Shown here: positions 25,662 to 33,801 of the stretch, piece after piece
Numbering within the stretch: position 1 is the first letter of the stretch
Layout of the letters: the number at the start of each line of letters is the position of its first letter
Assembly (NCBI GenBank): GCA_035315345.1
Contig: DATFYA010000016.1
Coordinates: 1-64,000 of the forward strand
Direction of reading: 5' to 3'
Length of the DNA: 64,000 nt
Source of the DNA: Candidatus Methylomirabilota bacterium
Lineage (GTDB): Bacteria > Methylomirabilota > Methylomirabilia > Rokubacteriales > CSP1-6
Notes under the pieces: model-generated
The model's database searches: none
Seen by the model: the letters and a program-made list of their open reading frames with translations, nothing else
Told to the model about the DNA's origin: nothing
Program-made: the position numbers and the translations under genes

Positions 25662-25687
25662 CCCTCTCCCCCGCGAGGGGGAGAGGG
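25662..25687. repeat. REP-like hairpin between binding protein and downstream operon genes
   Basis: Perfect 11-bp stem CCCTCTCCCCC / GGGGGAGAGGG with a GCGA (GNRA) tetraloop, followed by CAGGGTGAGGGGG. A related copy lies at 23407-23459. At this place it can stabilise the binding-protein mRNA or attenuate read-through, giving more receptor than permease. No T-run follows. Confidence 0.7.
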
Positions 25688-25768
25688 CAGGGTGAGGGGG
25701 CGGGTGCTGAGGCGGCGGGCCGGGAGGGGGCCGGCGGCGACAGGGCAGGCGGTGAGGCTGGTGCCGAG

Positions 25769-28048
25769 ATCGCCAAGCGCCTCCATCTCCCGCTCGGCCT
25801 CCTCCTCCTGCTCGTGCTGCTCGCCCGACCCGCGCATGCGGGGCACGAGCTGCCGTTCTACCCGGGCTACTACCCGCAGGAGATCCGCCTCGAGACGCTG
25901 ACGCCCGCCGCGGCGGCCGCCCAGCTCCGCAACAGCACCCTGCACGCCTACATCGGCGCCGATCCCTTCGCCGGTTCGCGTCTGCCCTCCAACGTGACGG
26001 GAGTCGAGTCGCTCCAGGGCTACCTGGTCGCCACGCCCGCGGCCGGCTCATCCGGCGAGTCGCGCTGCCTGGCCGCCCAGCGTATCGGCAAGCGTCTCGG
26101 CGCCGCGCGAGCCGGCTTCGTGGCGCACCCGTATCCGGTCACGCCCCATCACGCCGACTACCTCCAGCAATACGACCTGGCCCAGGCTGCCAAGAAGGCC
26201 GTCGAGGGCGTGCCGGCCGGACCGCCCCCACGCCTGTCCCTACGCGGAGTTGTAGCCGAACGTCTGCTGGCGCAGTCGAAGGAGAAGACCGAGGCGAAAG
26301 AGCCCGCCGTCGCCGTCGAGGAGGTCGATCTCCGGACCCTGCTCGCCGCACAGGGAATCGGGACCGGTGAGTTCCCGGGCCCGCCGTGGGCGAAGGAGGG
26401 ATGGTTCCACGCCTACCTCCTGCTGTCGCCGTCGATGGCCGACCCCGCCGCCCGACAGGTCGCGGATGATCTCTATCGCCGGCTGACGACCGGGGCCTAC
26501 GCGGGCGCCGCCGAGCGCGCCGATCTCGAGCGACGCCTCGTCTCCCATCTGACCGCCGGCTGCGAGCGCGCGGTGCTCGGCTACACCCTCCGACGCGAGC
26601 CGTTCAACTCCGAGTTCTCCCAGGGCGTGGAGAACATCGCCTGGGACTCCCAGGCCGGCTTCGACTCCGAGATCTTCGTGCGCACGGTGAAGCTCAAGGA
26701 CTTCCCCTGGAACGGCTGGCTCAAAGTCGCCATCGGCTCGCGGCCCGTTGCGGCGTGGAACCCGGTCGCGGGCTTCACCGACCCGGCCGGGCGCCTCATC
26801 TGGGCCGCGATGGGCGATCCCGCGCTGCTGCCCGCCCCCTACGCGGCCTCCGCCGTCCCGCATCGCGCGGTGCCCGCCGGAGTGCAGGTCGCCGGACCGG
26901 CCGGCCTCGAGATTCCCGAGGACGCGCTGCTGCCCGAGCCGGGCACGGGCCTGCTGCAGCCGGTAGGCAAGGGCAAGACGGCGCGCGCCCGGGTCACGTA
27001 CCGGCTCTGGGGCTCGGCCGCTCACGACAACACGCGGGTCACGCCGGCGGACGCGCTCTATCCGTACAGCTTCGCGGCGCGCTGGGGCACGCGGCGCGCC
27101 GGCGCCGCCGACTACGACCCGGCGGTGGACGCGGCCACCGCGGTCTCCCGCGCGGCGCTGGCCGCCGTCCGCCTGGTCGGCGTGGAGAGCGAGGTTCGGC
27201 GCTACAGCGACATCACATTCACCTACGTGATCCCGGTGATCGAGGTCTATCTCAAGACCGGGTCGACCGATCCGCAGGAGCTCGCGGCGCTGGCTCCGCC
27301 CTGGAGCGCGGTGCCCTGGCACGTGACCGCGCTGATGGAGGAGGCGGTGCGGCGCGGGGTCGGCGCCTTCTCGGCCGCCGAGGCCAGGCGCCGCAGGGTG
27401 CGCTGGCTCGACCTCGCGCGCGATGCCCGCACGCGGGAGGAGCTGGGGCGCGTGCTGGACGGCCTCGCCGGTGCCAACCACATCCCGGAGCCGCTCCGGC
27501 GGCTGGTGGGCGCCGACGAGGCGCAGACACGCTGGGCGGCGCTCCGCCAGTTCGCCCAGCGGCGGGGGCACTACCTGGTCACCAACGGCCCCTATCAGCT
27601 CGAGAAGTGGACCGAGGGCGCGGTGGTCCTGCAGGTCTTCCGCGACATGAACAATCCGCTCGGGGTGGGGAGCTACGACCGCTTCGCGATCCCGCGGCGT
27701 GCCTACGTCTCGCGCATCACCGCGCGCGGCGACCGGCTGGAGGTGAGCGCGGAGATCGAGCGCACCGAGAAGTTCCTGCGGGACTTCCGCCTCGTCCGCG
27801 AGCCCCTGGGCTCCCCCGACGAGGACAAGGTCGACGTGCCGGTCTGCCGCTACGTGATCCTGGGCCCGGACGGCGGGGTGGTGGCGGCGGGGGTCTCGCG
27901 CGAGGTCCAGGCCTCCCGCCTCATCATCGACCTGAAGGGCCGGCTCAAGCCGGGCCGCTACACCGCGCTGGTGGCGCTGGCCCTGGGCGACAACCTGGTG
28001 GGGCCGGAGATCGCGACGGCCCAGTTCCGGGTTGATGGCGCGCCATGA
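25769..28048 (+). CDS. 759-residue exported protein in a Liv-type operon, apparent AUC start
   Basis: From ATC 25769 the product begins with AKRLHLPLGLLLLLVLLARP, a well-formed signal peptide ending AHA before GHELPFYPGY. The only canonical in-frame start, GTG 25814, would leave 9 residues before the cleavage site. The C-terminal half resembles the dipeptide-type (family 5) binding fold: TRVTPADALYPYSFAARWGT recalls the VTAADV segment and HYLVTNGPYQLEKWTEGAVV recalls the TGPYR-x-x-x-W segment. The N-terminal half is unassigned. It lies between the binding protein and LivH, so a periplasmic accessory or second receptor is the natural inference. No catalytic site is visible. Confidence 0.8.
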   Translation: MAKRLHLPLGLLLLLVLLARPAHAGHELPFYPGYYPQEIRLETLTPAAAAAQLRNSTLHAYIGADPFAGSRLPSNVTGVESLQGYLVATPAAGSSGESRCLAAQRIGKRLGAARAGFVAHPYPVTPHHADYLQQYDLAQAAKKAVEGVPAGPPPRLSLRGVVAERLLAQSKEKTEAKEPAVAVEEVDLRTLLAAQGIGTGEFPGPPWAKEGWFHAYLLLSPSMADPAARQVADDLYRRLTTGAYAGAAERADLERRLVSHLTAGCERAVLGYTLRREPFNSEFSQGVENIAWDSQAGFDSEIFVRTVKLKDFPWNGWLKVAIGSRPVAAWNPVAGFTDPAGRLIWAAMGDPALLPAPYAASAVPHRAVPAGVQVAGPAGLEIPEDALLPEPGTGLLQPVGKGKTARARVTYRLWGSAAHDNTRVTPADALYPYSFAARWGTRRAGAADYDPAVDAATAVSRAALAAVRLVGVESEVRRYSDITFTYVIPVIEVYLKTGSTDPQELAALAPPWSAVPWHVTALMEEAVRRGVGAFSAAEARRRRVRWLDLARDARTREELGRVLDGLAGANHIPEPLRRLVGADEAQTRWAALRQFAQRRGHYLVTNGPYQLEKWTEGAVVLQVFRDMNNPLGVGSYDRFAIPRRAYVSRITARGDRLEVSAEIERTEKFLRDFRLVREPLGSPDEDKVDVPVCRYVILGPDGGVVAAGVSREVQASRLIIDLKGRLKPGRYTALVALALGDNLVGPEIATAQFRVDGAP

Positions 28049-28069
28049 AGTAGGGCATCTTATCGGCCG

Positions 28070-28951
28070 ATGGACACCCTGGTCGTCCACCTCCTCAACG
28101 CGCTGCTGTACGCGTCGGTGATGTTCCTGATCGCGGGCGGGCTGAGCCTCATCTACGGGGTCATGCGCATCGTGAACATGGCCCACGGCAACCTCTACGC
28201 CTTCGGCGCCTACGTCACCGCGTGGGCGGTCGGCCGCGCGCTCGGCGGCGCCACCGAGGCGAGCCTGTGGCTGTACCTGTTGCTGCCGGTGGGCGCGCTC
28301 GGGGCGGCGGCGCTGGGCGCCCTGCTCGAGCCGACGCTGCTGCGGCCGCTGTACCGCCGCGCCGAGGAGTATCAGCTGCTGATCACCTTCGGCCTGCTCC
28401 TGATCCTGGAAGACCTCATGCGGCTCCTGTGGGGCCCGTACCCGCTGCAGGTGAGCGCGCTCTACGAGGCGCTCGGCAGCCTCACCATCGGCGAGTCGAT
28501 CTACCCGACGTACAACCTGCTCGTCATCGTGGTCGGCGGCATCGCGGCGGCCGGGCTCTGGGCCTTCGTCTACCGGACCCAGTTCGGGGTGGTGCTGCGC
28601 GCGACCTCCCAGAACATGCGCATGGCCTCCGCCCTCGGCGTCAACGTCAACCGCGTCTACGTGCAGGCCTTCACGCTGGGCTGCTTCATGGCCGGTCTCG
28701 GCGGCGCGGTGATCGTGCCGCAGCAGGGCGCGGTGCTCGGCATGGGCGTCGACGCCCTGATCCTCGCCTTCGTGGTCGTGGTCATCGGCGGCCTGGGCAG
28801 CCTGGAGGGGGCGCTGATCGGGGCCCTGATGGTCGGCATCGTGCGCGAGGCGGGCATCACCTTCTTCCCGGAGATCGAGCTGGCGGTGCTCTACCTGATG
28901 GCCGCGGTCGTGCTGCTGGTGCGACCCGCGGGCATCCTGGGACGCGCGTGA
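28070..28951 (+). CDS. Liv-type ABC permease, LivH family
   Basis: 293 residues, about eight membrane helices. LYASVMFLIAGGLSLIYGVM, VNMAHGNLYAFGAYV and GVVLRATSQNMRMASALGVN (the ATPase-docking loop) are family hallmarks, as is VVVIGGLGSLEGALIGALMV near the end. It starts 21 bases after the exported protein and overlaps LivM by GTGA. With LivM it forms the translocation channel for the ligand of the upstream receptor. Confidence 0.94.
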   Translation: MDTLVVHLLNALLYASVMFLIAGGLSLIYGVMRIVNMAHGNLYAFGAYVTAWAVGRALGGATEASLWLYLLLPVGALGAAALGALLEPTLLRPLYRRAEEYQLLITFGLLLILEDLMRLLWGPYPLQVSALYEALGSLTIGESIYPTYNLLVIVVGGIAAAGLWAFVYRTQFGVVLRATSQNMRMASALGVNVNRVYVQAFTLGCFMAGLGGAVIVPQQGAVLGMGVDALILAFVVVVIGGLGSLEGALIGALMVGIVREAGITFFPEIELAVLYLMAAVVLLVRPAGILGRA

Positions 28952-29937
28952 CCGCGGTGGGCACGCAGCCGGCTCGCGTCGCCGCCTGGTCCGCCCCGGT
29001 TCTCCTCGCCCTGATCGTGCTGCCGTTCGTGGTCCCGCCGTACCAGACCGTGCTGCTCTCCTACGGCCTCGTCTTCGCGATCGCCGCCCTCGGCTTCAAT
29101 CTGCTCCTGGGCTACACTGGCCTGCTCTCGTTCGGCCACTCCGCCTATTTCGGCGCGGGAGCCTACGCGGTCGCCTTCATCGTGAAGTACGCCAAGCTCG
29201 ACTCGATGGAGGCCTTCGTGCTGGGCGGCATCGTGGCCTCGGGCGCGATCGCCGCGCTCTTCGGGCTGCTCTGCGTCCGCTACACTCGGATCTTCTTCGG
29301 CATCCTGACCATGGCCCTGTCCCAGGTGCTGTGGAGCCTCGCCTTCAAGTTCTTCTGGGTGACCGGCGGCAGCGACGGCCTGCGGGTGCCCACCCCCACG
29401 CTGCTCGGCGGCTACGTCCGGGCCGGCAACGACAAGTTCGAGTTCCTCTCGCACCGCTACTACTATTACGTGCTCGCGATGTTCGTGATCTGCGTGGCCG
29501 TGATGTGGGTCATCGTGCACTCCCCCTTCGGCAAGGCGCTCCAGGCCATTCGCGACAACGAGACGCGCGCCGAGTTCGTCGGCGTGCAGGTCTGGCACTA
29601 TCGCTGGGTGGCCTTCGTCATCTCCGGCGTCTTCACCGGCATCGCGGGGGCGCTGTGGGTGCCGCTCAACGGGCTCACCACGCCCGACATCCTGCACTGG
29701 ACCTTCTCGGGCAAGATGGTGTTCTTCACGGTGCTGGGCGGCTTCCAGACCTTCTTCGGCCCCATCGTGGGCGCGGTCATCTACAACTACCTCGAGACCT
29801 ACGCGGTGGGCCACACCGTGTACTGGCAGATGGTCCTGGGCATCGTGCTGGTGGTCCTCGTGCTGGCGCTCCCCGCGGGCATCGTCGGCACCCTGCGACG
29901 GCTGGCCCTGCGGCCGGCCAAGGTGGAGGCGGCCTGA
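28948..29937 (+). CDS. Liv-type ABC permease, LivM family
   Basis: 329 residues starting at GTG 28948. GFNLLLGYTGLLSFGHSAYF, a coupling loop GKALQAIRDNETRAEFVGVQ, and GALWVPLNGLTTPDILHWTF followed by VLGGFQTFFGPIVGAVIYNY are characteristic. A loop after the fifth helix has four consecutive aromatic residues (HRYYYYV), which is unusual. Two bases separate its stop from the LivG start. Confidence 0.94.
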   Translation: MTAVGTQPARVAAWSAPVLLALIVLPFVVPPYQTVLLSYGLVFAIAALGFNLLLGYTGLLSFGHSAYFGAGAYAVAFIVKYAKLDSMEAFVLGGIVASGAIAALFGLLCVRYTRIFFGILTMALSQVLWSLAFKFFWVTGGSDGLRVPTPTLLGGYVRAGNDKFEFLSHRYYYYVLAMFVICVAVMWVIVHSPFGKALQAIRDNETRAEFVGVQVWHYRWVAFVISGVFTGIAGALWVPLNGLTTPDILHWTFSGKMVFFTVLGGFQTFFGPIVGAVIYNYLETYAVGHTVYWQMVLGIVLVVLVLALPAGIVGTLRRLALRPAKVEAA

Positions 29938-29939
29938 GC

Positions 29940-30692
29940 GTGGACATCCTCAAGACGAGCGGGCTCGCCAAGTCCTTCGGGGACACCCACGCGGTCGACC
30001 ACGTGGACTTCCGGGTCAGCGCGGGCGAGGTGCTGGCCCTCATCGGTTCCAACGGGGCGGGCAAGACGACCCTCATCAACTTGATCAGCGGCCTCATCCC
30101 ACCCGACTCGGGGGTGGTCGAGTTCGAGGGGCACGACATCACGCGCGCGTCCATCCACCGGAAGATCGAGCTGGGCATCGCGCGGAGCTTCCAGCTGGTC
30201 AACCTGTTCGACCAGCTGAGCGTGCAGGACAACGTGGCCCTGGCCATCTTCTCGCGGCAGGGCCGCACGCGGCGGCTGCTTTCCCTCGCGGCTTCTGACC
30301 GAGAGGTCCGCGACGAATCCGCCGCGGTGCTCCGGGACTTCGGGCTGGTGAGCCGGGCCGGGATGTCCGCGGGCGGGCTGTCCCAGGGCGAGCGCAAGCT
30401 GCTGGACGTGGCGGTGGCCTATGCGCTGCGGCCCAAGCTGCTCTTCCTGGACGAGCCGACCAGCGGAGTCAGCACGCGCGAGAAGACTCCGATCATGGAC
30501 ATCATCAGCCAGGTGGTGCGCTCGGGCGGCATCACCGCGGTGATCGTCGAGCACGACATGGACGTGGTCTTCACCTACTGTCCGCGGATCGTCGCGATGC
30601 ACCAGGGCGGCATCCTGGCCGACGGCACCCCCGACGAGATCCGCAACAACCCGCAGGTCACCGCCAACCTGCTCGGCACCCAGGCGACCTGA
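29940..30692 (+). CDS. Liv-type ABC ATPase, LivG family, with atypical motifs
   Basis: 250 residues, start GTG 29940. Walker A is GSNGAGKTT, Walker B LLFLDEPTSG and the switch histidine is in VIVEHDMDVVF. Two motifs differ from ordinary LivG: the signature reads LSQGERKLL where LSYGQQR is usual, and the segment after Walker B is SGVSTREKTPIM in place of AGLNPxE. The Q-loop region FQLVNLFDQLSVQDNV is shorter than in amino-acid transporters. These changes match non-amino-acid Liv-like importers I have seen described, but the ligand is unknown. Confidence 0.9.
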   Translation: MDILKTSGLAKSFGDTHAVDHVDFRVSAGEVLALIGSNGAGKTTLINLISGLIPPDSGVVEFEGHDITRASIHRKIELGIARSFQLVNLFDQLSVQDNVALAIFSRQGRTRRLLSLAASDREVRDESAAVLRDFGLVSRAGMSAGGLSQGERKLLDVAVAYALRPKLLFLDEPTSGVSTREKTPIMDIISQVVRSGGITAVIVEHDMDVVFTYCPRIVAMHQGGILADGTPDEIRNNPQVTANLLGTQAT

Positions 30693-30697
30693 CCCGC

Positions 30698-31411
30698 ATG
30701 CTCGAGCTCGAGCGGCTGAACGTCTTCCGCGGCCCCGCCCAGGTGCTCCGCAATCTGTCGATGGCGGTCGCCGATCGCGAGTCGGTCTGCCTGGTCGGCC
30801 GCAACGGCGCGGGCAAGACCACCACCATCGACAGCATCATGGGACTCCTGGCCATCCGGAGCGGGCGCATCGTCTTCGGCGGACGCGACATCACGAAGCT
30901 CGCCACGCACCGGCGCGCGCTCTCCGGGATTGGCTACTCCCCGGAGGACGCCGGGATCTTCCCGGACCTCACGGTGGCCGAGAACTTCCTGATCAGCCAG
31001 TCGCTGGCCCGCGCGGCCGGCAAGCCGGTGCGGGGCGACAACGGCATCGACGAGCGGGTGCTCGCGCTCTTCCCGGAGATCGCCCAGTTCACCGGCCGTC
31101 GGGGTCTCTACCTCTCGGGCGGGCAGAAGAAGATGGTGGCCATCGGCCGTGCCATGACCCTGTCGCCGTCGATCCTGCTCCTGGACGAGCCCTTCGAGGG
31201 CCTGGCCCCGGTGGTGGTCAGCCGGTTCATCGACGCGGTGAAGCAGATCAAGGCGATGGGCATCTCGCTGCTGATCGCGGAGTCCAACCTGATGACCGCC
31301 TCGCGGGTCGCCGACCGGCTGTACGCGATCGACCGCGGCGAGATCATCTTCGAAGGGGAGCCCAGGCGTGCCTTCGAGAACCCCGACGTCATGAAGACCA
31401 TCCGCGGCTGA
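30698..31411 (+). CDS. Liv-type ABC ATPase, LivF family
   Basis: 237 residues. Walker A GRNGAGKTTT, signature LSGGQKKMVAIGRA, Walker B ILLLDEPFEGLAP and the switch region LLIAESN, in which the usual histidine is replaced by Ser-Asn. GYSPEDAGIFPDLTVAEN is the Q-loop segment. The last base of its TGA is the first base of the ATG of the following gene (TGATG), so the transporter and the lipid genes downstream are translationally coupled. Confidence 0.92.
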   Translation: MLELERLNVFRGPAQVLRNLSMAVADRESVCLVGRNGAGKTTTIDSIMGLLAIRSGRIVFGGRDITKLATHRRALSGIGYSPEDAGIFPDLTVAENFLISQSLARAAGKPVRGDNGIDERVLALFPEIAQFTGRRGLYLSGGQKKMVAIGRAMTLSPSILLLDEPFEGLAPVVVSRFIDAVKQIKAMGISLLIAESNLMTASRVADRLYAIDRGEIIFEGEPRRAFENPDVMKTIRG

Positions 31412-31758
31412 TGCTGGGCTCGCTCCTACCGACGCCGACCCCCGGGCGCGCCGCCGCCATCCTCCGAGAGGTCTTCGGCGGACTGCCCGCGTCGTTCGCC
31501 TTCCGGCTGTGGGACGGCCAGGAGGTGCGCTTCGGCGCCCGCGCCCCGGTGTGCACCGCGGTCATCAAGAGCCCGGAAACCTTCCTCTCGCTGATCCGCG
31601 ATCCCTCGCCGTACAATTTCGCGGAGGCGTACGTGCAGAGCCGGCTCGATCTCGAGGGCGACCTCTTCGCCACGATGGAGGTGGCGAACGCGGTGGAGAG
31701 CCTCCAGGTCACGCCGTTCCGGAAGCTGTCCATCTTCCTGTCGCTGTGGAGGCGGTGA
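31411..31758 (+). CDS. stand-alone N-terminal domain of a cyclopropane-fatty-acid synthase-type methyltransferase
   Basis: 115 residues. FAFRLWDGQEVRFGARAP, TAVIKSPETFLSLI and FAEAYVQSRLDLEGDLFATM match the N-terminal lipid-associating domain that normally precedes the methyltransferase domain in CFA synthases. Here it is a separate protein. The methyltransferase domain is encoded two genes downstream, and the protein there begins exactly where this domain would end. Its start overlaps livF and its stop overlaps the flavoprotein start, both as TGATG. A trans-acting lipid-binding subunit is inferred. Confidence 0.75.
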   Translation: MLGSLLPTPTPGRAAAILREVFGGLPASFAFRLWDGQEVRFGARAPVCTAVIKSPETFLSLIRDPSPYNFAEAYVQSRLDLEGDLFATMEVANAVESLQVTPFRKLSIFLSLWRR

Positions 31759-32882
31759 TGGATCACGACGTGATCGTGGTCGGCGGAGGGCCCGGCGGCA
31801 GCACCGCGGCCTGGCGGCTTGCCGGCGCGGGGCTCCGGCCCCTCGTGCTCGACGCGGCGGTCTTCCCCCGCGTGAAGATCTGCGCCGGGTGGGTGACGCC
31901 GGAAGCGCTCGCCGACCTCGAGGTGGACCCCGACAAGTACCCGCTGACCATCCAGCCCTTCGACCGCTGCGTGCTCGAGTTCGCGGGCTCGCGCCACGAG
32001 ACGGGCTGGCGGCGTCCGACCAGCTACGGCATCATCCGGCGCGAGTTCGACCACTACCTGCTCGAGCGCGCCGCCGCCGCGGGGGCCGACGTGCGCTGGG
32101 GCATCCGGGTCACCGGCGTCAGCGAGCGGGCCGACCGGGTACGGGTCGAGACCGACCGCGCCGCCTTCGAGGCGTCCGCGGTGATCGGCGCGGGCGGCCA
32201 CCGCTGTCCGGTGGCCCGCGCGCTCGGTGAGGTGGACGAGCGCGAGGAGGTGGTGGTGGCGCAGGAGAGCGAGACGCGCCTGTCGCCTCGGTGGACCGAG
32301 CGCCTCGAGCCGTTCCTGCGCGCGCCGGAGCTGTACCTGGAGCCCGACCTGCGCGGCTACGGCTGGTACTTCCCGAAGCGCGACTTCGTCAACATCGGGG
32401 TGGGCTGCACCCGGGGCAGCGACGGCAGCCTGCCGCGCCGGCGCGAGGCGCTGCTGACCGCGCTGCGCGCCTCCGGCCGCCTGCCCGACGGGCTGGCGAT
32501 CGAGCCATTCAAGGGGCATTCCTACGTGGTGCGCCGCCGGGCCCCGCGGCGCCTGCACGGCGCCCGTTTCTGTCTCATCGGCGACGCGGCGGGGCTGGCG
32601 CGCGACATGTCGGGCGAGGGGATCGGCCCCGCGATCCGCAGCGGACGGCTGGCCGCGGAGGCGGTGGCCGGGCTGATCCGGCTCGGCACGCCGCTCGACG
32701 GCTACGCGCGGCAGATCGTGGAGCGCTATGGTCCCGGCGAGCTCGGCTGGCTCTCCCGCAAGCTCTCGGGCCTGCCCGACTCGCTGGCGCGCCTCGGGGT
32801 GCGGGTGATCGTCGGCTCCGAGGCGGCGCGGCGGCGCATCGTCTTCGACTCCATCTTCGGCATGCGAGAGGTCGCCTCATGA
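31758..32882 (+). CDS. geranylgeranyl-reductase-family FAD-dependent oxidoreductase
   Basis: 374 residues. The dinucleotide fold is VIVVGGGPGGSTAAWRLAGA, the active-site region is VKICAGWVTPEAL, a FAD-contact segment IIRREFDHYLLERA follows, then YGWYFPKRDFVNIGVGC and the second FAD motif LIGDAAGLARDMSGEGI ahead of AIRSGRLAAEAV. Family members reduce isolated C=C bonds in isoprenoid lipids. Placed between the two halves of a CFA synthase and overlapping both neighbours (TGATG, ATGA), it probably reduces or desaturates the methylated acyl chain. A membrane association is expected because its substrate is a lipid. Confidence 0.88.
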   Translation: MDHDVIVVGGGPGGSTAAWRLAGAGLRPLVLDAAVFPRVKICAGWVTPEALADLEVDPDKYPLTIQPFDRCVLEFAGSRHETGWRRPTSYGIIRREFDHYLLERAAAAGADVRWGIRVTGVSERADRVRVETDRAAFEASAVIGAGGHRCPVARALGEVDEREEVVVAQESETRLSPRWTERLEPFLRAPELYLEPDLRGYGWYFPKRDFVNIGVGCTRGSDGSLPRRREALLTALRASGRLPDGLAIEPFKGHSYVVRRRAPRRLHGARFCLIGDAAGLARDMSGEGIGPAIRSGRLAAEAVAGLIRLGTPLDGYARQIVERYGPGELGWLSRKLSGLPDSLARLGVRVIVGSEAARRRIVFDSIFGMREVAS

Positions 32883-33784
32883 CGCGACGCCCCCGGTCCA
32901 AGGAGTACGACGCCAGGTCCATCGCGCACCACTACGACGTCTCCAACGACTTCTACGCCCTCTTCCTCGACCCGCTGATGGTCTACACCTGCGCCTACTA
33001 TCGCGATCCGGACGGCAAGCTCGAGCAGGCGCAGGCCGACAAGCTCGACCTGGTCTGCCGCAAGCTGCGCCTGCAGCCGGGCGAGCGCGTGCTCGACATC
33101 GGCTGCGGCTGGGGCGGCTTCAGCATCTGGGCCGCCCAGCACTACGGCGTCCGGGCCCACGGGGTGACACTGTCGCGCCGGCAGGCGGAGTGGGCCGCGG
33201 CGCGGATCAAGCGCGAGGGACTCGAGGGCCGCTGCCTCGTCGAGTACCGGGACGTGCGCGACCTGCCCCCCGACGCCCGCTACGACAAGATCGCGGCGAT
33301 CGGGGTGATCGAGCACGTCGGCATCCCGAACTATCCCGCGTTCTTCGGACGCGTGAAGGAGATGCTGGTGGACGGCGGCCTCTACCTCAACCACGGCATC
33401 CACCACGAGTTCCACTGGGAGCGCACGAGCCAGACCGACTTCCTGTACCGTCACGTGTTCCCCAACGGTGACCTCTCCGGGGTGACCGAGACGCTCACCG
33501 AGATGGAGCGCGCGGGGTGGGAGCTGCTCGACCTGGAGAACCTGCGCAAGCACTACGCGCGAACCTGCCGCCACTGGGCCGAGCGCTTGAAGGCCCGGGC
33601 CGACGAGGCGCGCGCCATCGTGGGCGAGCAGATCTACCGGACCTGGCTCCTCTACCTCACGTGCTCGTCGGTCGCCTTCACCAGCGGGTCCATCGGGCTC
33701 TACCAGATCGTGATGCAGAAGCAGTGGGACCGCGCCACCGGCGACCAGCCCACCACCCGCGAGGGGATCTACACCGGCTGGTAG
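32879..33784 (+). CDS. cyclopropane-fatty-acid-synthase-family SAM methyltransferase lacking the N-terminal domain
   Basis: 301 residues, against about 380 for E. coli Cfa. The catalytic set is complete: C38 (VYTCAYY), SAM motif VLDIGCGWGG (71-80), E145 (IEHVG), H172 and I174 (NHGI), and Y226 (HYARTC), corresponding to E. coli C139, E239, H266, I268 and Y317. It transfers a methyl or methylene group from S-adenosylmethionine to an unsaturated acyl chain of a phospholipid. The missing N-terminal domain is supplied by the gene at 31411-31758. It overlaps the flavoprotein gene as ATGA and is the last gene of the operon. Confidence 0.9.
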   Translation: MTRRPRSKEYDARSIAHHYDVSNDFYALFLDPLMVYTCAYYRDPDGKLEQAQADKLDLVCRKLRLQPGERVLDIGCGWGGFSIWAAQHYGVRAHGVTLSRRQAEWAAARIKREGLEGRCLVEYRDVRDLPPDARYDKIAAIGVIEHVGIPNYPAFFGRVKEMLVDGGLYLNHGIHHEFHWERTSQTDFLYRHVFPNGDLSGVTETLTEMERAGWELLDLENLRKHYARTCRHWAERLKARADEARAIVGEQIYRTWLLYLTCSSVAFTSGSIGLYQIVMQKQWDRATGDQPTTREGIYTGW

Positions 33785-33801
33785 CGGTTGGCCGATCCGC
33801 C

